DNA from: RI-153 sp963752935
GTDB taxonomy: Bacteria; Chloroflexota; Anaerolineae; Caldilineales; Caldilineaceae
NCBI GenBank assembly: GCA_963752935.1
Contig: CAVWAL010000008.1
Coordinates: 682,001-746,000 of the forward strand
Direction of reading: 5' to 3'
DNA: 64,000 bases
The translations under genes were made by a program, and so were the position numbers. The notes beneath the pieces are model-generated. The model was not told the origin of the DNA, searched no databases, and saw only the letters and a list, made by a program, of their open reading frames with translations. Below, one piece after another: positions 25,736-35,336 of the stretch. How positions within the stretch are numbered: the first letter of the stretch is position 1; each line of letters starts with the position of its first letter.

Positions 25736-27301
25736 ATGGGCAGAGATCGCGTAATCCCCGTCGCAGTGGAAGGCCGGCCCGCAATGCCGCAGGCGCCGGC
25801 TGCGTCGCCTGGGCATCGCCTTGGCCTGCGTGCGCTCGATGCCACGGCCCTGAGCGTGATCAGCCTCTTCGTGGCGATCTGGGTCTTCCTGGGCTTCTAC
25901 CGTATCCTGGCCAACGACTTTTCATGGCATCTGCGCACCGGCCAGATCATCTGGCAGAGCGGATCGATCCCAACCACAGACCTCTTTACCTACACCCGTG
26001 CCGGCGGCGCCTGGACCAACCAGGCCTGGCTCATGCAGTTGCTCTACTATGCCCTCTACAGCAGCGTGGGGCCGGCAGGCGTCATCTTCGCCCACATGGG
26101 CGCCCTTACGGCCGGTTATTACCTGGTCTGGCGGGCCTGCGCCCGGCACAGCGGGCGTGGCCCCGCCGCCCTGGCCACGCTGGCCGCCTTCCTGATCGGA
26201 CTATCTCACACCCACATCCGGCCCCAGACCATCTCGTTTCTGCTCTTCGGGCTGCTGGTCTGGGTTCTGGAGAGCGCGCGCCAGGGGCAGCACAGGCGGC
26301 TGTGGCTGCTGCCTCCCCTCTTCCTGCTCTGGGCCAACGCCCACGGCGGCTTTCTTTTTGGCCTGGGGCTGCTCGCCCTCGCCGTGCTGGCCGAAGGCCT
26401 GCTCGCCTGGCGCCGGCGCACGCTACATCCGCCGCTTAAGCTGTTGTTGGCCGTCTCGCTGCTCTCGCTGCTGGCCTTGACGATCACACCCGCCGGCCCC
26501 CGCGGGCTGCTGGACTACGTGCTTGGATTCTTACAAAGCAAGGCCACCATGCAGGGCAACACCGAGTTTCAGCCGCTCAGCCTGCGCGAGGTGGACGGTT
26601 TCTTCTTCTTTGCGCTGTCATCCGCCTTCCTACTCGTCGCCTATGTACGCAAAGTACGGCCGGCGCCCCGCCATCTGCTGGTACTGGTCGTCTTTGGGCT
26701 CTTGACGCTCTACGCGCGGCGCATTGCCCCCTGGTATGGTATGGCCGCCGCACCTCTTTTCGCCGGCGTGCTGGCGGGGTGGGGCGAGGGAGGACAACGC
26801 TTGCGTAGACCGCTGACCCCCCTGCTGCGCGCGCCGCTGCTGGGTATCCTGCTGGCCCTGGCTCTGCTCCAACTGCCCTGGCTGCGCCCACAGTTCTATG
26901 GGCAGCCGGACGGACCGGCGCTCTACCTCGATGCGGCAACCACGCCAATGGCAGCAACTGCCCGAATTTGTGCTGATCGAGAGGGTGTGCGCCTTTTCAA
27001 CGAGATAGGCTATGGCAGCTATCTGGTTTGGGCCTGCCCTGAATTACCCGTCTTTATGGATACGCGCTTTGAACTCTATCCGACTGAGCAATGGGAAGAG
27101 TACATGGCAATCGGAGAGGGCCGCCACGATTGGCAGTCGCTGCTGCAAAAGTACAGCGTCAACACGCTGATGCTATCCACCGAACACCAGGAAGAGCTAA
27201 TCCGGGCGGCGCGGCTGGCGCCGGCGTGGGAAGTTTGGTACGAGGACGAACAGACTGTGATCTTACGCACAGAAGCAAGCGACAGTACGATTGCGCCATA
27301 G
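25736..27301 (+). CDS. Multi-pass membrane protein, possible glycosyltransferase
   Basis: The 521-aa product has roughly ten membrane helices and a C-terminal soluble domain with a PVFMDTRFELYP stretch. The early loop DFSWHLRTGQIIWQSGSIP resembles the first periplasmic loop of GT-C (ArnT/PMT-like) enzymes, but the usual acidic DE motif is not obvious. It may be a lipid-linked sugar transferase or a related protein without activity. It opens the glycan operon. ATG 25736 follows GGAAAGAGA; GTG 25718 in the same frame is an alternative start. Confidence 0.65.
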   Translation: MGRDRVIPVAVEGRPAMPQAPAASPGHRLGLRALDATALSVISLFVAIWVFLGFYRILANDFSWHLRTGQIIWQSGSIPTTDLFTYTRAGGAWTNQAWLMQLLYYALYSSVGPAGVIFAHMGALTAGYYLVWRACARHSGRGPAALATLAAFLIGLSHTHIRPQTISFLLFGLLVWVLESARQGQHRRLWLLPPLFLLWANAHGGFLFGLGLLALAVLAEGLLAWRRRTLHPPLKLLLAVSLLSLLALTITPAGPRGLLDYVLGFLQSKATMQGNTEFQPLSLREVDGFFFFALSSAFLLVAYVRKVRPAPRHLLVLVVFGLLTLYARRIAPWYGMAAAPLFAGVLAGWGEGGQRLRRPLTPLLRAPLLGILLALALLQLPWLRPQFYGQPDGPALYLDAATTPMAATARICADREGVRLFNEIGYGSYLVWACPELPVFMDTRFELYPTEQWEEYMAIGEGRHDWQSLLQKYSVNTLMLSTEHQEELIRAARLAPAWEVWYEDEQTVILRTEASDSTIAP

Positions 27302-27376
27302 GGGTATGATGCCGGGCAGCGCAGCCTGGCTGGAGAGACGAGATGATCAACACAAACGGCAGTTTGACAAAAACAA

Positions 27377-28516
27377 ATGGGCACACCCGCCCTCACTGGC
27401 CGGCAGAACCAATGCCGGTGCAGACGCCACCTGCCGGCCATCCCCACCGAGGATGCGACGGCGGCCCTGGCCTTTTGCCGGCAACTGGCAGCCTCAATCG
27501 CAGTACAGCCACAGATGCAGGTAATGGAGACACCGGCGGTGGCGCCACAGGTCAACGGCCGGGGGCTTCACAAATCCGCGGTTTGCCCGGTGCTTTCCGT
27601 CGTGATCCCAGTCTACAATGAAGAAGAGAATCTGCCGCTGCTCTATCGGCGTTTGACCCGGGTGTTGCTGGCCTGCGAACCCCAGTACGAGATTATTTTC
27701 GTAGACGATGGCAGCCGCGACGGTGGCCCGGCTCTGCTCGAGCAATGGGCCGGGCAAGATCCACGCCTGCGCCTGGTGGAACTGGCCCGCAACTTCGGGC
27801 ACCAGACCGCCATCAGCGCCGGGCTGGCCCACACCAGCGGCCAGGCTGTGATCGTCATGGATGCCGACCTGCAGGACCCGCCCGAGGTGCTGCCCGCCTT
27901 CATCGACAAGTGGCGCCAGGGCTACGAGGTCGTCTACGCCATCCGCCGGGGGCGCAAAGAATCCTGGCCCAAACGCAAGGCCTACGATCTCTTCTACCGC
28001 TTGCTGCGTAAGATCGTGGCGATTGAGATTCCGCTGGATGCAGGCGACTTCTGCATTATGGACCGCAAAGTGGTGGATCTGCTGGTGGCCATGCCCGAGC
28101 GTAACCGCTTCGTGCGTGGCATCCGCAGTTGGGTGGGGCTAAAGCAGACCGGATTGGCCTACGAGCGTCAGGGCCGCCACGCCGGACACTCCAAGTATAG
28201 CCTGGGCAAGCTGCTGGCGTTGGCGCTGGACGGCATGATCTCCTTCTCCTTCCTGCCCCTGCGCTTCATCACCCTGCTTGGCTTCGGCGTCTCTGCCCTC
28301 TCGATTGTGCTGGCGCTCTTCTACGCCGTCAAGAAGCTAACTGTGGGGCTGAGCCCGCCCGGCTTCGCCACCCTGATCGTGGCCATTCTCTTCTTAGCCG
28401 GCATGCAGTTGATCACCATCGGCGTCATAGGCGAATATGTGGGGCGCATCTTCGAGGAGGTCAAACAACGACCTCTCTATATCGTGCGTCGTATTGTGCA
28501 AAGGGAGCAGGCGTGA
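27377..28516 (+). CDS. GT2 glycosyltransferase (undecaprenyl/dolichyl-phosphate type)
   Basis: The 379-aa frame encodes a family 2 glycosyltransferase of the DPM1/GtrB kind. It has LSVVIPVYNEEENLPLLYRRL, the FVDDGSRDGG nucleotide-sugar motif and VMDADLQDPPE (DXD-like), then two C-terminal membrane helices. Such enzymes load a sugar onto a polyprenyl phosphate carrier for later use by GT-C transferases like its neighbours. The start is unsure. The first 47-70 residues are unlike the family, and ATGs at 27515 or 27524 are good alternatives. The well-placed GGAGA-ATG at 27343 opens a different frame. Confidence 0.85.
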   Translation: MGTPALTGRQNQCRCRRHLPAIPTEDATAALAFCRQLAASIAVQPQMQVMETPAVAPQVNGRGLHKSAVCPVLSVVIPVYNEEENLPLLYRRLTRVLLACEPQYEIIFVDDGSRDGGPALLEQWAGQDPRLRLVELARNFGHQTAISAGLAHTSGQAVIVMDADLQDPPEVLPAFIDKWRQGYEVVYAIRRGRKESWPKRKAYDLFYRLLRKIVAIEIPLDAGDFCIMDRKVVDLLVAMPERNRFVRGIRSWVGLKQTGLAYERQGRHAGHSKYSLGKLLALALDGMISFSFLPLRFITLLGFGVSALSIVLALFYAVKKLTVGLSPPGFATLIVAILFLAGMQLITIGVIGEYVGRIFEEVKQRPLYIVRRIVQREQA

Positions 28517-30081
28517 GCGCGACACAGAAAACGCTGGCAGAAAACACCGTCCTTACAGAGTCGGGCCTGACGGCTCCGGCTCTGCCAACGGCCATGAACG
28601 AGAGTCTCTTACAACACAAGGCAGCGATCTTCGCCGGACTACTCCTACTCGTGGCTCTGGTGCTGAGCGCGGCCACACTGCTCACCTTCCCCAGCACGCA
28701 GCCAGACGAGGCATTCTATGCCAATATTGCCCACAACTGGATCGAAACCGGCAATCGTTGGACGACCTTTGATGCCGATTCCTTCGCCGCAGATCGAGGC
28801 AAGGGCACAACACGCTTAGGCGCTGTGCCGGCCCGCCTGGCCATTGAAATTGGTGGGCTCAATCTACGCAGTCTGCGCTTAAGCAGCTTCCTGGCCGGAC
28901 TACTGGTTCTTACCGCTGTGGTTGCCCTGGCTGCCCAACTCTGGAACTGGCGGGTTGGCATGGTCGCGGCGCTTGCCCTCTCGCTCAACCAGCTCTTTGT
29001 CTACACCAGCCATCAGCACCGACCCGAGATCTGGTTGGGGCTGGCGGTGCTGTTGGCCCTCAACGCCAGTGTGCGCGGCTGGCGTAGTCGTCAGCCTCTG
29101 TGGGATGTGCTGGCCGCCGTATTGGCCGGACTGTCACTGGAGATCCACCAGCATGGCGCTATGTTTGCCCTGGCCCTGGCTGCAACCTACTTCGCCCTCT
29201 ACGGAAGGCGTATCTGGCGCAGCCCCAACGCCCTGGCCTTTGCCCTCACTGCCGCAGCCGGGCTGGGTCTTTACGTGTGGCGCAACCCGTGGGTGATAGA
29301 AAGCTTGATGAGCATTGGCAGTGAGAATGCCGGCGCTGTTGGTGGTTCCCACTACGTGCCGCTGTTGGCCCTCAACCCTCTAGCATGGCCGCTTCATGGA
29401 ATCCTGCGCTACGTACAATATTTCGCTGCCTATGATCAGATGTGGCTGCTGCTCTTGGTTGCGGCGCTGGCCATGGCAAGGGACCGCGACACGGGCCATC
29501 GGCTGCTGCTGACCTGGCTAATCGGGGCGGCGCTGGCCATGACGCTGCTCGTGGGGCGACTGTGGGATATCTACTTGCTGCCGATGATCTGTGTTGCGGC
29601 GCTGCTGCTAGGGCAGGCAGGGCTGCCGCTATTGGCTTACCCTTCTCGGCAGGTCCGCCGCGCCGCCGCCGCCGTCGTCATCGTGCTCCTGTTGCCGTTA
29701 CTTTCGAATGGACTCCCCCCGAATCGGAGCGCTTTGGCAGTGCAGCAGGAGTTGCAGGCGGCGGTGCCCTGCCGGCGCATCCTGGCCCCGAACCAGCACT
29801 GGTTTGCCTTTACCGGCTGTGACTTTCAATCCGTTACCCTGATCAACCACTACCACCGCCAGTACGACCTTTCGCTCACAGAGGCGATGGAAACGATTCG
29901 ACCTGACTACTTTATCTTGGACAGATCTGTTTACAAGAACTTAGGCGAGGAGTTTGGTCAGGGCAGCGATGCTCAAAGCTACTATGCCATGCCGGAAGCC
30001 GAGATGCGCCGTTTTCTGCAAGAGCACGGCACCCTGGAACGTATGATAAACGATATTCAGATATACAGGATCGATTGGTGA
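28513..30081 (+). CDS. GT39-like membrane glycosyltransferase
   Basis: The 522-aa multi-pass membrane protein resembles the PMT/ArnT (GT39, GT-C) superfamily. After the first helix an extracytoplasmic loop carries TQPDEAFYANIAHNWIETG, in which the acidic DE is the likely catalytic pair. About ten further helices and a short soluble C-terminus follow. It should transfer a sugar from a polyprenyl-phosphate donor outside the membrane. GTG 28513 overlaps the stop of the GT2 gene (GTGA), implying translational coupling. Confidence 0.78.
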   Translation: MSATQKTLAENTVLTESGLTAPALPTAMNESLLQHKAAIFAGLLLLVALVLSAATLLTFPSTQPDEAFYANIAHNWIETGNRWTTFDADSFAADRGKGTTRLGAVPARLAIEIGGLNLRSLRLSSFLAGLLVLTAVVALAAQLWNWRVGMVAALALSLNQLFVYTSHQHRPEIWLGLAVLLALNASVRGWRSRQPLWDVLAAVLAGLSLEIHQHGAMFALALAATYFALYGRRIWRSPNALAFALTAAAGLGLYVWRNPWVIESLMSIGSENAGAVGGSHYVPLLALNPLAWPLHGILRYVQYFAAYDQMWLLLLVAALAMARDRDTGHRLLLTWLIGAALAMTLLVGRLWDIYLLPMICVAALLLGQAGLPLLAYPSRQVRRAAAAVVIVLLLPLLSNGLPPNRSALAVQQELQAAVPCRRILAPNQHWFAFTGCDFQSVTLINHYHRQYDLSLTEAMETIRPDYFILDRSVYKNLGEEFGQGSDAQSYYAMPEAEMRRFLQEHGTLERMINDIQIYRIDW

Positions 30082-30106
30082 TGAGAATCGGGGAACTGTT
30101 CTCTCT

Positions 30107-30979
30107 ATGACCACACAAGAGCTACCTCTGCGCTCAATCACACCCCCGCCCGCCCAGGAACAGGTTCTGATCATCGAACCCGGGCGCAGCGAAAAGAACT
30201 ACTGGCGCGATCTGTGGCGCTACCGCGAGCTCTTTCTGATCCTGGCCTGGCGCGACATCTCTGTGCGCTACAAACAGACCATCATCGGTGTGGCCTGGGC
30301 CATCCTGCGCCCGCTGTTGACGATGGTGGTCTTTACCGTAATCTTCGGTCGCATCGCCAGGCTGCCCAGCGAGGGCGACGCCCCCTACGCCTTGCTGGTC
30401 TTCGCCGCCATGCTGCCCTGGTCGCTCTTTGCCACCTCACTCAGCGAAGCCGCCAACAGCCTGATCGGCAATGAAAGGCTGATCAGCAAGGTCTACTTCC
30501 CGCGCCTGATCATCCCCACCGCCACCATCGTCACGGCCTTTGTCGACTTCTTGATCAGCTTCGTGATCCTGGTAGGGATGATGCTCTATTATCAGTACGC
30601 ACCGGGGTGGAACATTCTCCTCTTGCCCGGCTTCATTGTGCTGGCTCTGCTTGCCAGCCTGGGGCCGGGGCTCTGGATCACGGCCCTAAACGTAAAGTAC
30701 CGCGACTTTCGCTACGTGATCCCCTTTCTGGTGCAGTTCGGCCTCTACGTTTCGCCCGTCGGCTTTAGCAGCAGTGTCGTGCCCCCCGAATGGCGGCTGC
30801 TCTACAGCCTCAACCCCATGACCGGCGTCATCGACGGCTTTCGCTGGTGCATCCTCGGCGGCGAAAGCGCCGTCTACTGGCCCGGCTTCCTGCTTAGCCT
30901 GCTCGTCGTCCTCTTCTTCCTGTGGCTGGGTGTGACCCAGTTTCGCAGGATGGAGAAGAGTTTTGCGGATTTGATATAG
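30107..30979 (+). CDS. ABC-2 polysaccharide exporter permease (Wzm-like)
   Basis: The 290-aa product has six predicted helices and matches the ABC-2 permeases of O-antigen, teichoic-acid and capsule exporters. Typical features are RYRELFLILAWRDISVRYKQTIIGVAWAILRPL at the amphipathic entry, FAAMLPWSLF, and the C-terminal YSLNPMTGVIDGFRW signature. With the adjacent ATPase it should flip a lipid-linked polysaccharide across the cytoplasmic membrane. The ATPase starts 3 bp downstream. Confidence 0.92.
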   Translation: MTTQELPLRSITPPPAQEQVLIIEPGRSEKNYWRDLWRYRELFLILAWRDISVRYKQTIIGVAWAILRPLLTMVVFTVIFGRIARLPSEGDAPYALLVFAAMLPWSLFATSLSEAANSLIGNERLISKVYFPRLIIPTATIVTAFVDFLISFVILVGMMLYYQYAPGWNILLLPGFIVLALLASLGPGLWITALNVKYRDFRYVIPFLVQFGLYVSPVGFSSSVVPPEWRLLYSLNPMTGVIDGFRWCILGGESAVYWPGFLLSLLVVLFFLWLGVTQFRRMEKSFADLI

Positions 30980-30982
30980 CCT

Positions 30983-32269
30983 ATGCACGACATCGTGATC
31001 CAGGCCGAAAAGCTCGGCAAAAAGTACGTGATCGGCCACCAGGCCGAAACTGAAAAGTACACCGCCCTGCGCGACGTGTTGGCGCAGAACGCCCGCGGCC
31101 TCTGGCACAAGACCCGCGATCTGGTGCAGGGTAAGCCCATCATCCAGGGCGATAGCCAGGAAGAGGTGTGGGCGCTTAAGGATGTCAGTTTCGAAATCCG
31201 GCGCGGCGAGGTGGTGGGGATCATTGGCCGCAACGGCGCCGGCAAGAGCACCCTACTCAAGATCCTGAGCCGCATCACCGAACCCAGCAGCGGTCGCGTC
31301 ACCATCAAGGGCCGCGTCGCCAGCCTGCTAGAGGTGGGCACCGGCTTCCACCCCGAACTGAGCGGCCGCGAGAATGTCTACCTCAACGGCGCCATCCTGG
31401 GCATGACCCGCGCCGAGATCCGGCGCAAGTTCGACGAGATCGTGGCCTTTGCCGAGGTGGAAAGATTCCTCGACACCCCGGTCAAGCGCTACAGCAGCGG
31501 CATGTACGTGCGCCTGGCCTTCGCCGTCGCCGCCCACCTGGAGCCCGAGATCCTGGTGGTGGATGAGGTGCTGGCCGTGGGTGATGCCCAGTTCCAGAAG
31601 AAATGTTTGGGCAAAATGGGCGATGTGGCGAAGGAGGGGCGGACCGTACTATTTGTGAGCCACAACATGTTAGCCATGCAGTCACTTTGTCAGCGCGCCA
31701 TTCTGCTGGTAGAGGGTCAACGGCTATTGGACGGCTATGTACACGACGTGATTGCCAGATATATGCGCGATACGGCAACCTCAGCCCACGTGAGGGAGTG
31801 GCAGACCCAGGAAACAGCGCCGGGGAATCGTGTTGCACGTATAAAGAAAATTGAAATCAGCAGCGGACGCGGTACGCTGCCAGTTGTCCAAATGAACGAA
31901 TCCTTTGATATTTGCGTGGAGTATTGGTTGTTGCAGGGCGAGGCCAGAGCGGGTGTCACCTTGAGGGTGATCAACGACCAGAACATTACAGTGTTTGCCA
32001 CTTCTACCGAACACGATCCTCACTCTCCAAGGAATCAGGATGCGACGTTGGGTCTCTACCGTAGCACAGTCCACATACCGGCAAACCTCATGAACAGTGG
32101 CAATTATCACATTGACTTATTGATCGTCAGTATCAAAGAAGAAAACTATATACATCCTGGAATTGCTTCGTTTGAAGTAGTACAGAGTTCAGACAACGTG
32201 AAACATTGGTACGGTAGACCTGCAGGGATTATTCATCCCATTTTCGAGTGGCAGACTGAAAAACTATGA
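30983..32269 (+). CDS. Polysaccharide exporter ATPase with C-terminal binding domain (Wzt-like)
   Basis: The 428-aa product has an ABC domain with Walker A GRNGAGKST (about residue 80), signature YSSGMYVRLAFA (about 170) and Walker B ILVVDEVLAVGD (about 190). A roughly 165-residue C-terminal domain resembles the Wzt carbohydrate-binding beta-sandwich, which reads the terminal modification of the exported chain. Base composition changes inside the gene. The ATPase half is strongly GC-rich, while parts of the C-terminal half fall to about 32% GC (32101-32160). The stop overlaps the sulfotransferase start (ATGA). Confidence 0.92.
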   Translation: MHDIVIQAEKLGKKYVIGHQAETEKYTALRDVLAQNARGLWHKTRDLVQGKPIIQGDSQEEVWALKDVSFEIRRGEVVGIIGRNGAGKSTLLKILSRITEPSSGRVTIKGRVASLLEVGTGFHPELSGRENVYLNGAILGMTRAEIRRKFDEIVAFAEVERFLDTPVKRYSSGMYVRLAFAVAAHLEPEILVVDEVLAVGDAQFQKKCLGKMGDVAKEGRTVLFVSHNMLAMQSLCQRAILLVEGQRLLDGYVHDVIARYMRDTATSAHVREWQTQETAPGNRVARIKKIEISSGRGTLPVVQMNESFDICVEYWLLQGEARAGVTLRVINDQNITVFATSTEHDPHSPRNQDATLGLYRSTVHIPANLMNSGNYHIDLLIVSIKEENYIHPGIASFEVVQSSDNVKHWYGRPAGIIHPIFEWQTEKL

Positions 32270-32970
32270 CTACCCCTTTGCCGGAATTGCTGTTTGCGAT
32301 CAAAAGACGGCTACCCGCATCAGTGGAGCCGATACTCGTCAGGGCCCTAAAGCAAAAACCAAAGGTTTTTTGTATTGGCGCTAACAAGACTGGAACAACT
32401 TCACTAGAACAGGCATTGAGGGACCTTGGTTTCAAATTGGGCAACCAGGCAAGAGCGGAGTTGCTCATCCATGAGTACGCTCAGAGAGATTTCCATTCAA
32501 TAATTGACTATTGCAGCGTAGCTCAAGCTTATCAAGATATTCCGTTTAGTTTGCCCTACACGTACATTGCGCTCGATAACGCGTTCCCCGGTTCGAAATT
32601 CATTCTTTCAATTAGAGACAACGAAGATCAATGGTACCAGTCATTGATTAGATTTCATGCAAAGCGGTATGGGATCGAAGGCAAACCGACCAGAGAACAC
32701 TTGTTGAGTGATCCATATAGATATAGAGGATTTCTTTGGGAAGCAAACAGAATCATCTATGGGACACCAGAAAGTGATCCATATCATGAAGACACCCTTA
32801 AGGAACACTACCGCCGGCACAATCAAGATGTAATTGATTATTTCAAATTCAGAGATAACTTACTCGTGCTGAATTTGGCTGAGAGGGGAAGTTACCCAAA
32901 ACTCTGCAATTTTCTTGAGAGGGAACCGGTGTACGAGGACTTCCCGTGGCTTAACAAAAGTCGTGAATAG
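32266..32970 (+). CDS. Sulfotransferase family protein
   Basis: The 234-aa product carries the PAPS 5'-phosphosulfate loop GANKTGTTSL (38-47) and a 3'-phosphate-binding segment ILSIRDNEDQWYQSL (about 104-118), as in sulfotransferases. It should transfer sulfate from PAPS to a hydroxyl, here probably on the exported glycan. The gene is AT-rich compared with its neighbours and overlaps the exporter ATPase stop by four bases, so the pair is translationally coupled. This suggests it came together with the low-GC substrate-recognition end of that gene. Confidence 0.85.
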   Translation: MTTPLPELLFAIKRRLPASVEPILVRALKQKPKVFCIGANKTGTTSLEQALRDLGFKLGNQARAELLIHEYAQRDFHSIIDYCSVAQAYQDIPFSLPYTYIALDNAFPGSKFILSIRDNEDQWYQSLIRFHAKRYGIEGKPTREHLLSDPYRYRGFLWEANRIIYGTPESDPYHEDTLKEHYRRHNQDVIDYFKFRDNLLVLNLAERGSYPKLCNFLEREPVYEDFPWLNKSRE

Positions 32971-33007
32971 CACACCGTGTGCCGGCGAAAGTGAAGGACG
33001 GTGCATC

Positions 33008-34246
33008 ATGAATAAAAAGCAGCGAATTGAAGACCTGGCGATCTTTGACGGCGCCCCGGCCTTTCAGGAAAGCCTCCACGTGGGGCGCCCCAATATCGGG
33101 AATCGGGATGCCCTTCTGGCGCGCATTAATGATTTGTTGGACAGAAGGTGGCTAACGAATCACGGCCCCTATGTGCAGGAGTTCGAACAGCGGCTTGCCG
33201 ACTTCATCGGCGTCAAGCATTGCATCGCCATGTGCAATGCCACGGTTGCGTTGGAGATTGCCATTCGTGCCTTAGGACTCAAGGGCGAAGTGATTGTCCC
33301 CTCCTTTACCTTCGTTGCCACCGCCCATGCATTGCAGTGGCAGGAGATCACGCCGGTCTTTTGTGATGTTGATCCGGCCACTCACAACCTTGATCCCAAT
33401 CGGGTTGAAGAGATGATCACGCCGCGCACAAGCGGCATCATTGGTGTGCATCTGTGGGGCCGGCCCTGCTCGGTAGACGCGCTAACGGAGATTGCCCGGC
33501 GAAAGAATCTGAAGCTGGTCTTCGATGCTGCCCACGCCTTTGGCGCTTCGCACAAGGGCACGATGATCGGCAACTTTGGCAACGCCGAGGTGTTCAGCTT
33601 TCACGCAACCAAGTTCTTCAACACGTTTGAGGGCGGGGCAGTTGCCACGAATGATGACGACCTGGCCACCAAAATCAGGTTGATGAAGAATTTCGGCTTC
33701 GCAGGATATGATAACGTCATCTATATTGGCACCAATGGCAAGATGAATGAGGTATCCGCCGCCATGGGGCTGACCTCCCTGGAGAGCCTGGCCGAGTTCA
33801 TCGACATCAACCGGCATAACTATAAGACGTACCTGCAGGGGTTGGACGGTATCCCCGGCATCTCGCTGCAACGCTACTGCGAAAGCGATCGCTGCAATTT
33901 TCAGTATATCGTTCTGGAGGTTGACGATTCTATCACCGGACTGACCAGGGATCGGCTTCAACAGATTCTGATGGCGGAAAATGTCCTGGCGCGACGGTAC
34001 TTCTACCCAGGATGTCATCGAATGGAACCGTACCGCTCCCACTTCCCCCACGCCGGTTTGCTGCTGCCCGTCACAGAAGGTCTTGTGCACCGAGTACTCT
34101 CTCTACCAACAGGGACTGCGGTGAGGGCAGAGGATATCATCAAAATTTGCCACATCATTCGCTATGCGGTTCAATACAGCCGCGACATTTGCCAAAAGTT
34201 GGAGCAGTTTGCGCCGCTGCAGCCGGCGGTTGCGACCGTGCAATGA
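33008..34246 (+). CDS. DegT/DnrJ/EryC1/StrS sugar aminotransferase
   Basis: The 412-aa PLP enzyme belongs to the DegT family, which aminates keto-sugar nucleotides to make amino sugars for surface glycans. It has NATVALEIAIRALGL, the DAAHAFG aspartate motif and the Schiff-base lysine K202 in FHATKFFNTFEGG. The frame extends to 32915, inside the sulfotransferase gene, but ATG 33008 after GAAGGACGG gives the normal start. It is the last gene of the glycan operon. Its exact sugar cannot be read from sequence. Confidence 0.9.
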   Translation: MNKKQRIEDLAIFDGAPAFQESLHVGRPNIGNRDALLARINDLLDRRWLTNHGPYVQEFEQRLADFIGVKHCIAMCNATVALEIAIRALGLKGEVIVPSFTFVATAHALQWQEITPVFCDVDPATHNLDPNRVEEMITPRTSGIIGVHLWGRPCSVDALTEIARRKNLKLVFDAAHAFGASHKGTMIGNFGNAEVFSFHATKFFNTFEGGAVATNDDDLATKIRLMKNFGFAGYDNVIYIGTNGKMNEVSAAMGLTSLESLAEFIDINRHNYKTYLQGLDGIPGISLQRYCESDRCNFQYIVLEVDDSITGLTRDRLQQILMAENVLARRYFYPGCHRMEPYRSHFPHAGLLLPVTEGLVHRVLSLPTGTAVRAEDIIKICHIIRYAVQYSRDICQKLEQFAPLQPAVATVQ

Positions 34247-34370
34247 ACCTGGGCGTGACCCGGTCTTCTGAGCCGCAAACGCCTCGATCGATCGCGGCTC
34301 TGTTTGTCCGGTTCCCCGCCGGCCACTGTGCGGACAACGAACGGTATGGTGTGCATCCTGTTTGCACCGG

Positions 34371-35336
34371 CTAGGCGCCGCCCATTTGCCAACCTGCGTC
34401 GGCTATGGCCGTATGCGGCAGCACGGCATGCACCCCGCGCACCCCGTTGACGATCTGGGTAATACGCAGATCGACGATGACGCTGGCCAGGGCCAGGGCG
34501 CGCAGTCGATCCACACCGAACAACTCGCCCATCAGCCCCACCATCGCCTCCAGGGCGAGCATCGCCGCCTCATTCAAATCTTCGTGCAGGCCCAGCGTGA
34601 GCCAGCCGGCGGGTGTATGCGCTCGTGGCGTCGTGATGCAAAGATCCTCGTGCAGGTGAAAGGTGAGATCTACCTGCTCCATCGGGCACTCGATGGCCGT
34701 CACACACACCTCGCCGTCTCCCTGGGCAGCGTGCCCATCCCCCACAGAGAAGAGAGCGCCGGCCACGGCAATGGGCAGATAGAGGGTGCTGCCTGCCACC
34801 AGCTCTTTACAATCGAGATTGCCGCCGGTGACGCGCGGCGGTACGGTCGAGTGCAGCCCTGGCGCGTCCGGCGGCATGCCCATCACCCCCATAAACGGGT
34901 GTAGCGCCACCGTTTGCCCATACTGATTGCGGCCCTGCCCAGTGGTCGCGTCCAGTGTCCACAGCAGATACGTTCCCTCCGCATCCACCCCTAAGCGGCT
35001 ATGCACAGGATGGGGCCACCCCCCCACTTGCGTGAAGCCCCACCCACCTGGGCGGACGGCCTTGATCTCCACGGCCAGCGTCATGCCAGGCTCTGCCCCG
35101 CGGATCGCCACCGGCCCGCACAGTGCATGCCCAGTCTCTTGCCCCGGTGGCCGCGGCGAAAATTGGGCAGGGCGCACCTCGTGTCGCGTTGACTGGCGGG
35201 GGGCCAGGTTCCAATCCGCATCCAGGGTGCGAAAGCGTACAGTGTCACCAGGATCAATCGTCAGGATCGGGGGAATGTCACGCGAAAAGGCGCCGTGCAG
35301 CGTTTGCTGGTTCGGTTCAACGGTGTACAAGGCCAT
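34371..35336 (-). CDS. Acetamidase/formamidase family protein
   Basis: The 321-aa product matches the FmdA/AmdA amidohydrolase family, which releases ammonia from formamide or acetamide. Family features include the GNLDCKELVAGSTLYLPIAVAGALFSVGDGHAAQGDGEVC block, in which DGHAAQGDGEVCVTAIE is diagnostic, and the earlier GPVAIRGAEPGMTLAVEI. ATG 35336 has a perfect AGGAGGT ribosome site and is preferred over upstream codons. The gene is convergent with the glycan operon, leaving a 124-bp gap. Confidence 0.9.
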   Translation of the reverse strand: MALYTVEPNQQTLHGAFSRDIPPILTIDPGDTVRFRTLDADWNLAPRQSTRHEVRPAQFSPRPPGQETGHALCGPVAIRGAEPGMTLAVEIKAVRPGGWGFTQVGGWPHPVHSRLGVDAEGTYLLWTLDATTGQGRNQYGQTVALHPFMGVMGMPPDAPGLHSTVPPRVTGGNLDCKELVAGSTLYLPIAVAGALFSVGDGHAAQGDGEVCVTAIECPMEQVDLTFHLHEDLCITTPRAHTPAGWLTLGLHEDLNEAAMLALEAMVGLMGELFGVDRLRALALASVIVDLRITQIVNGVRGVHAVLPHTAIADAGWQMGGA

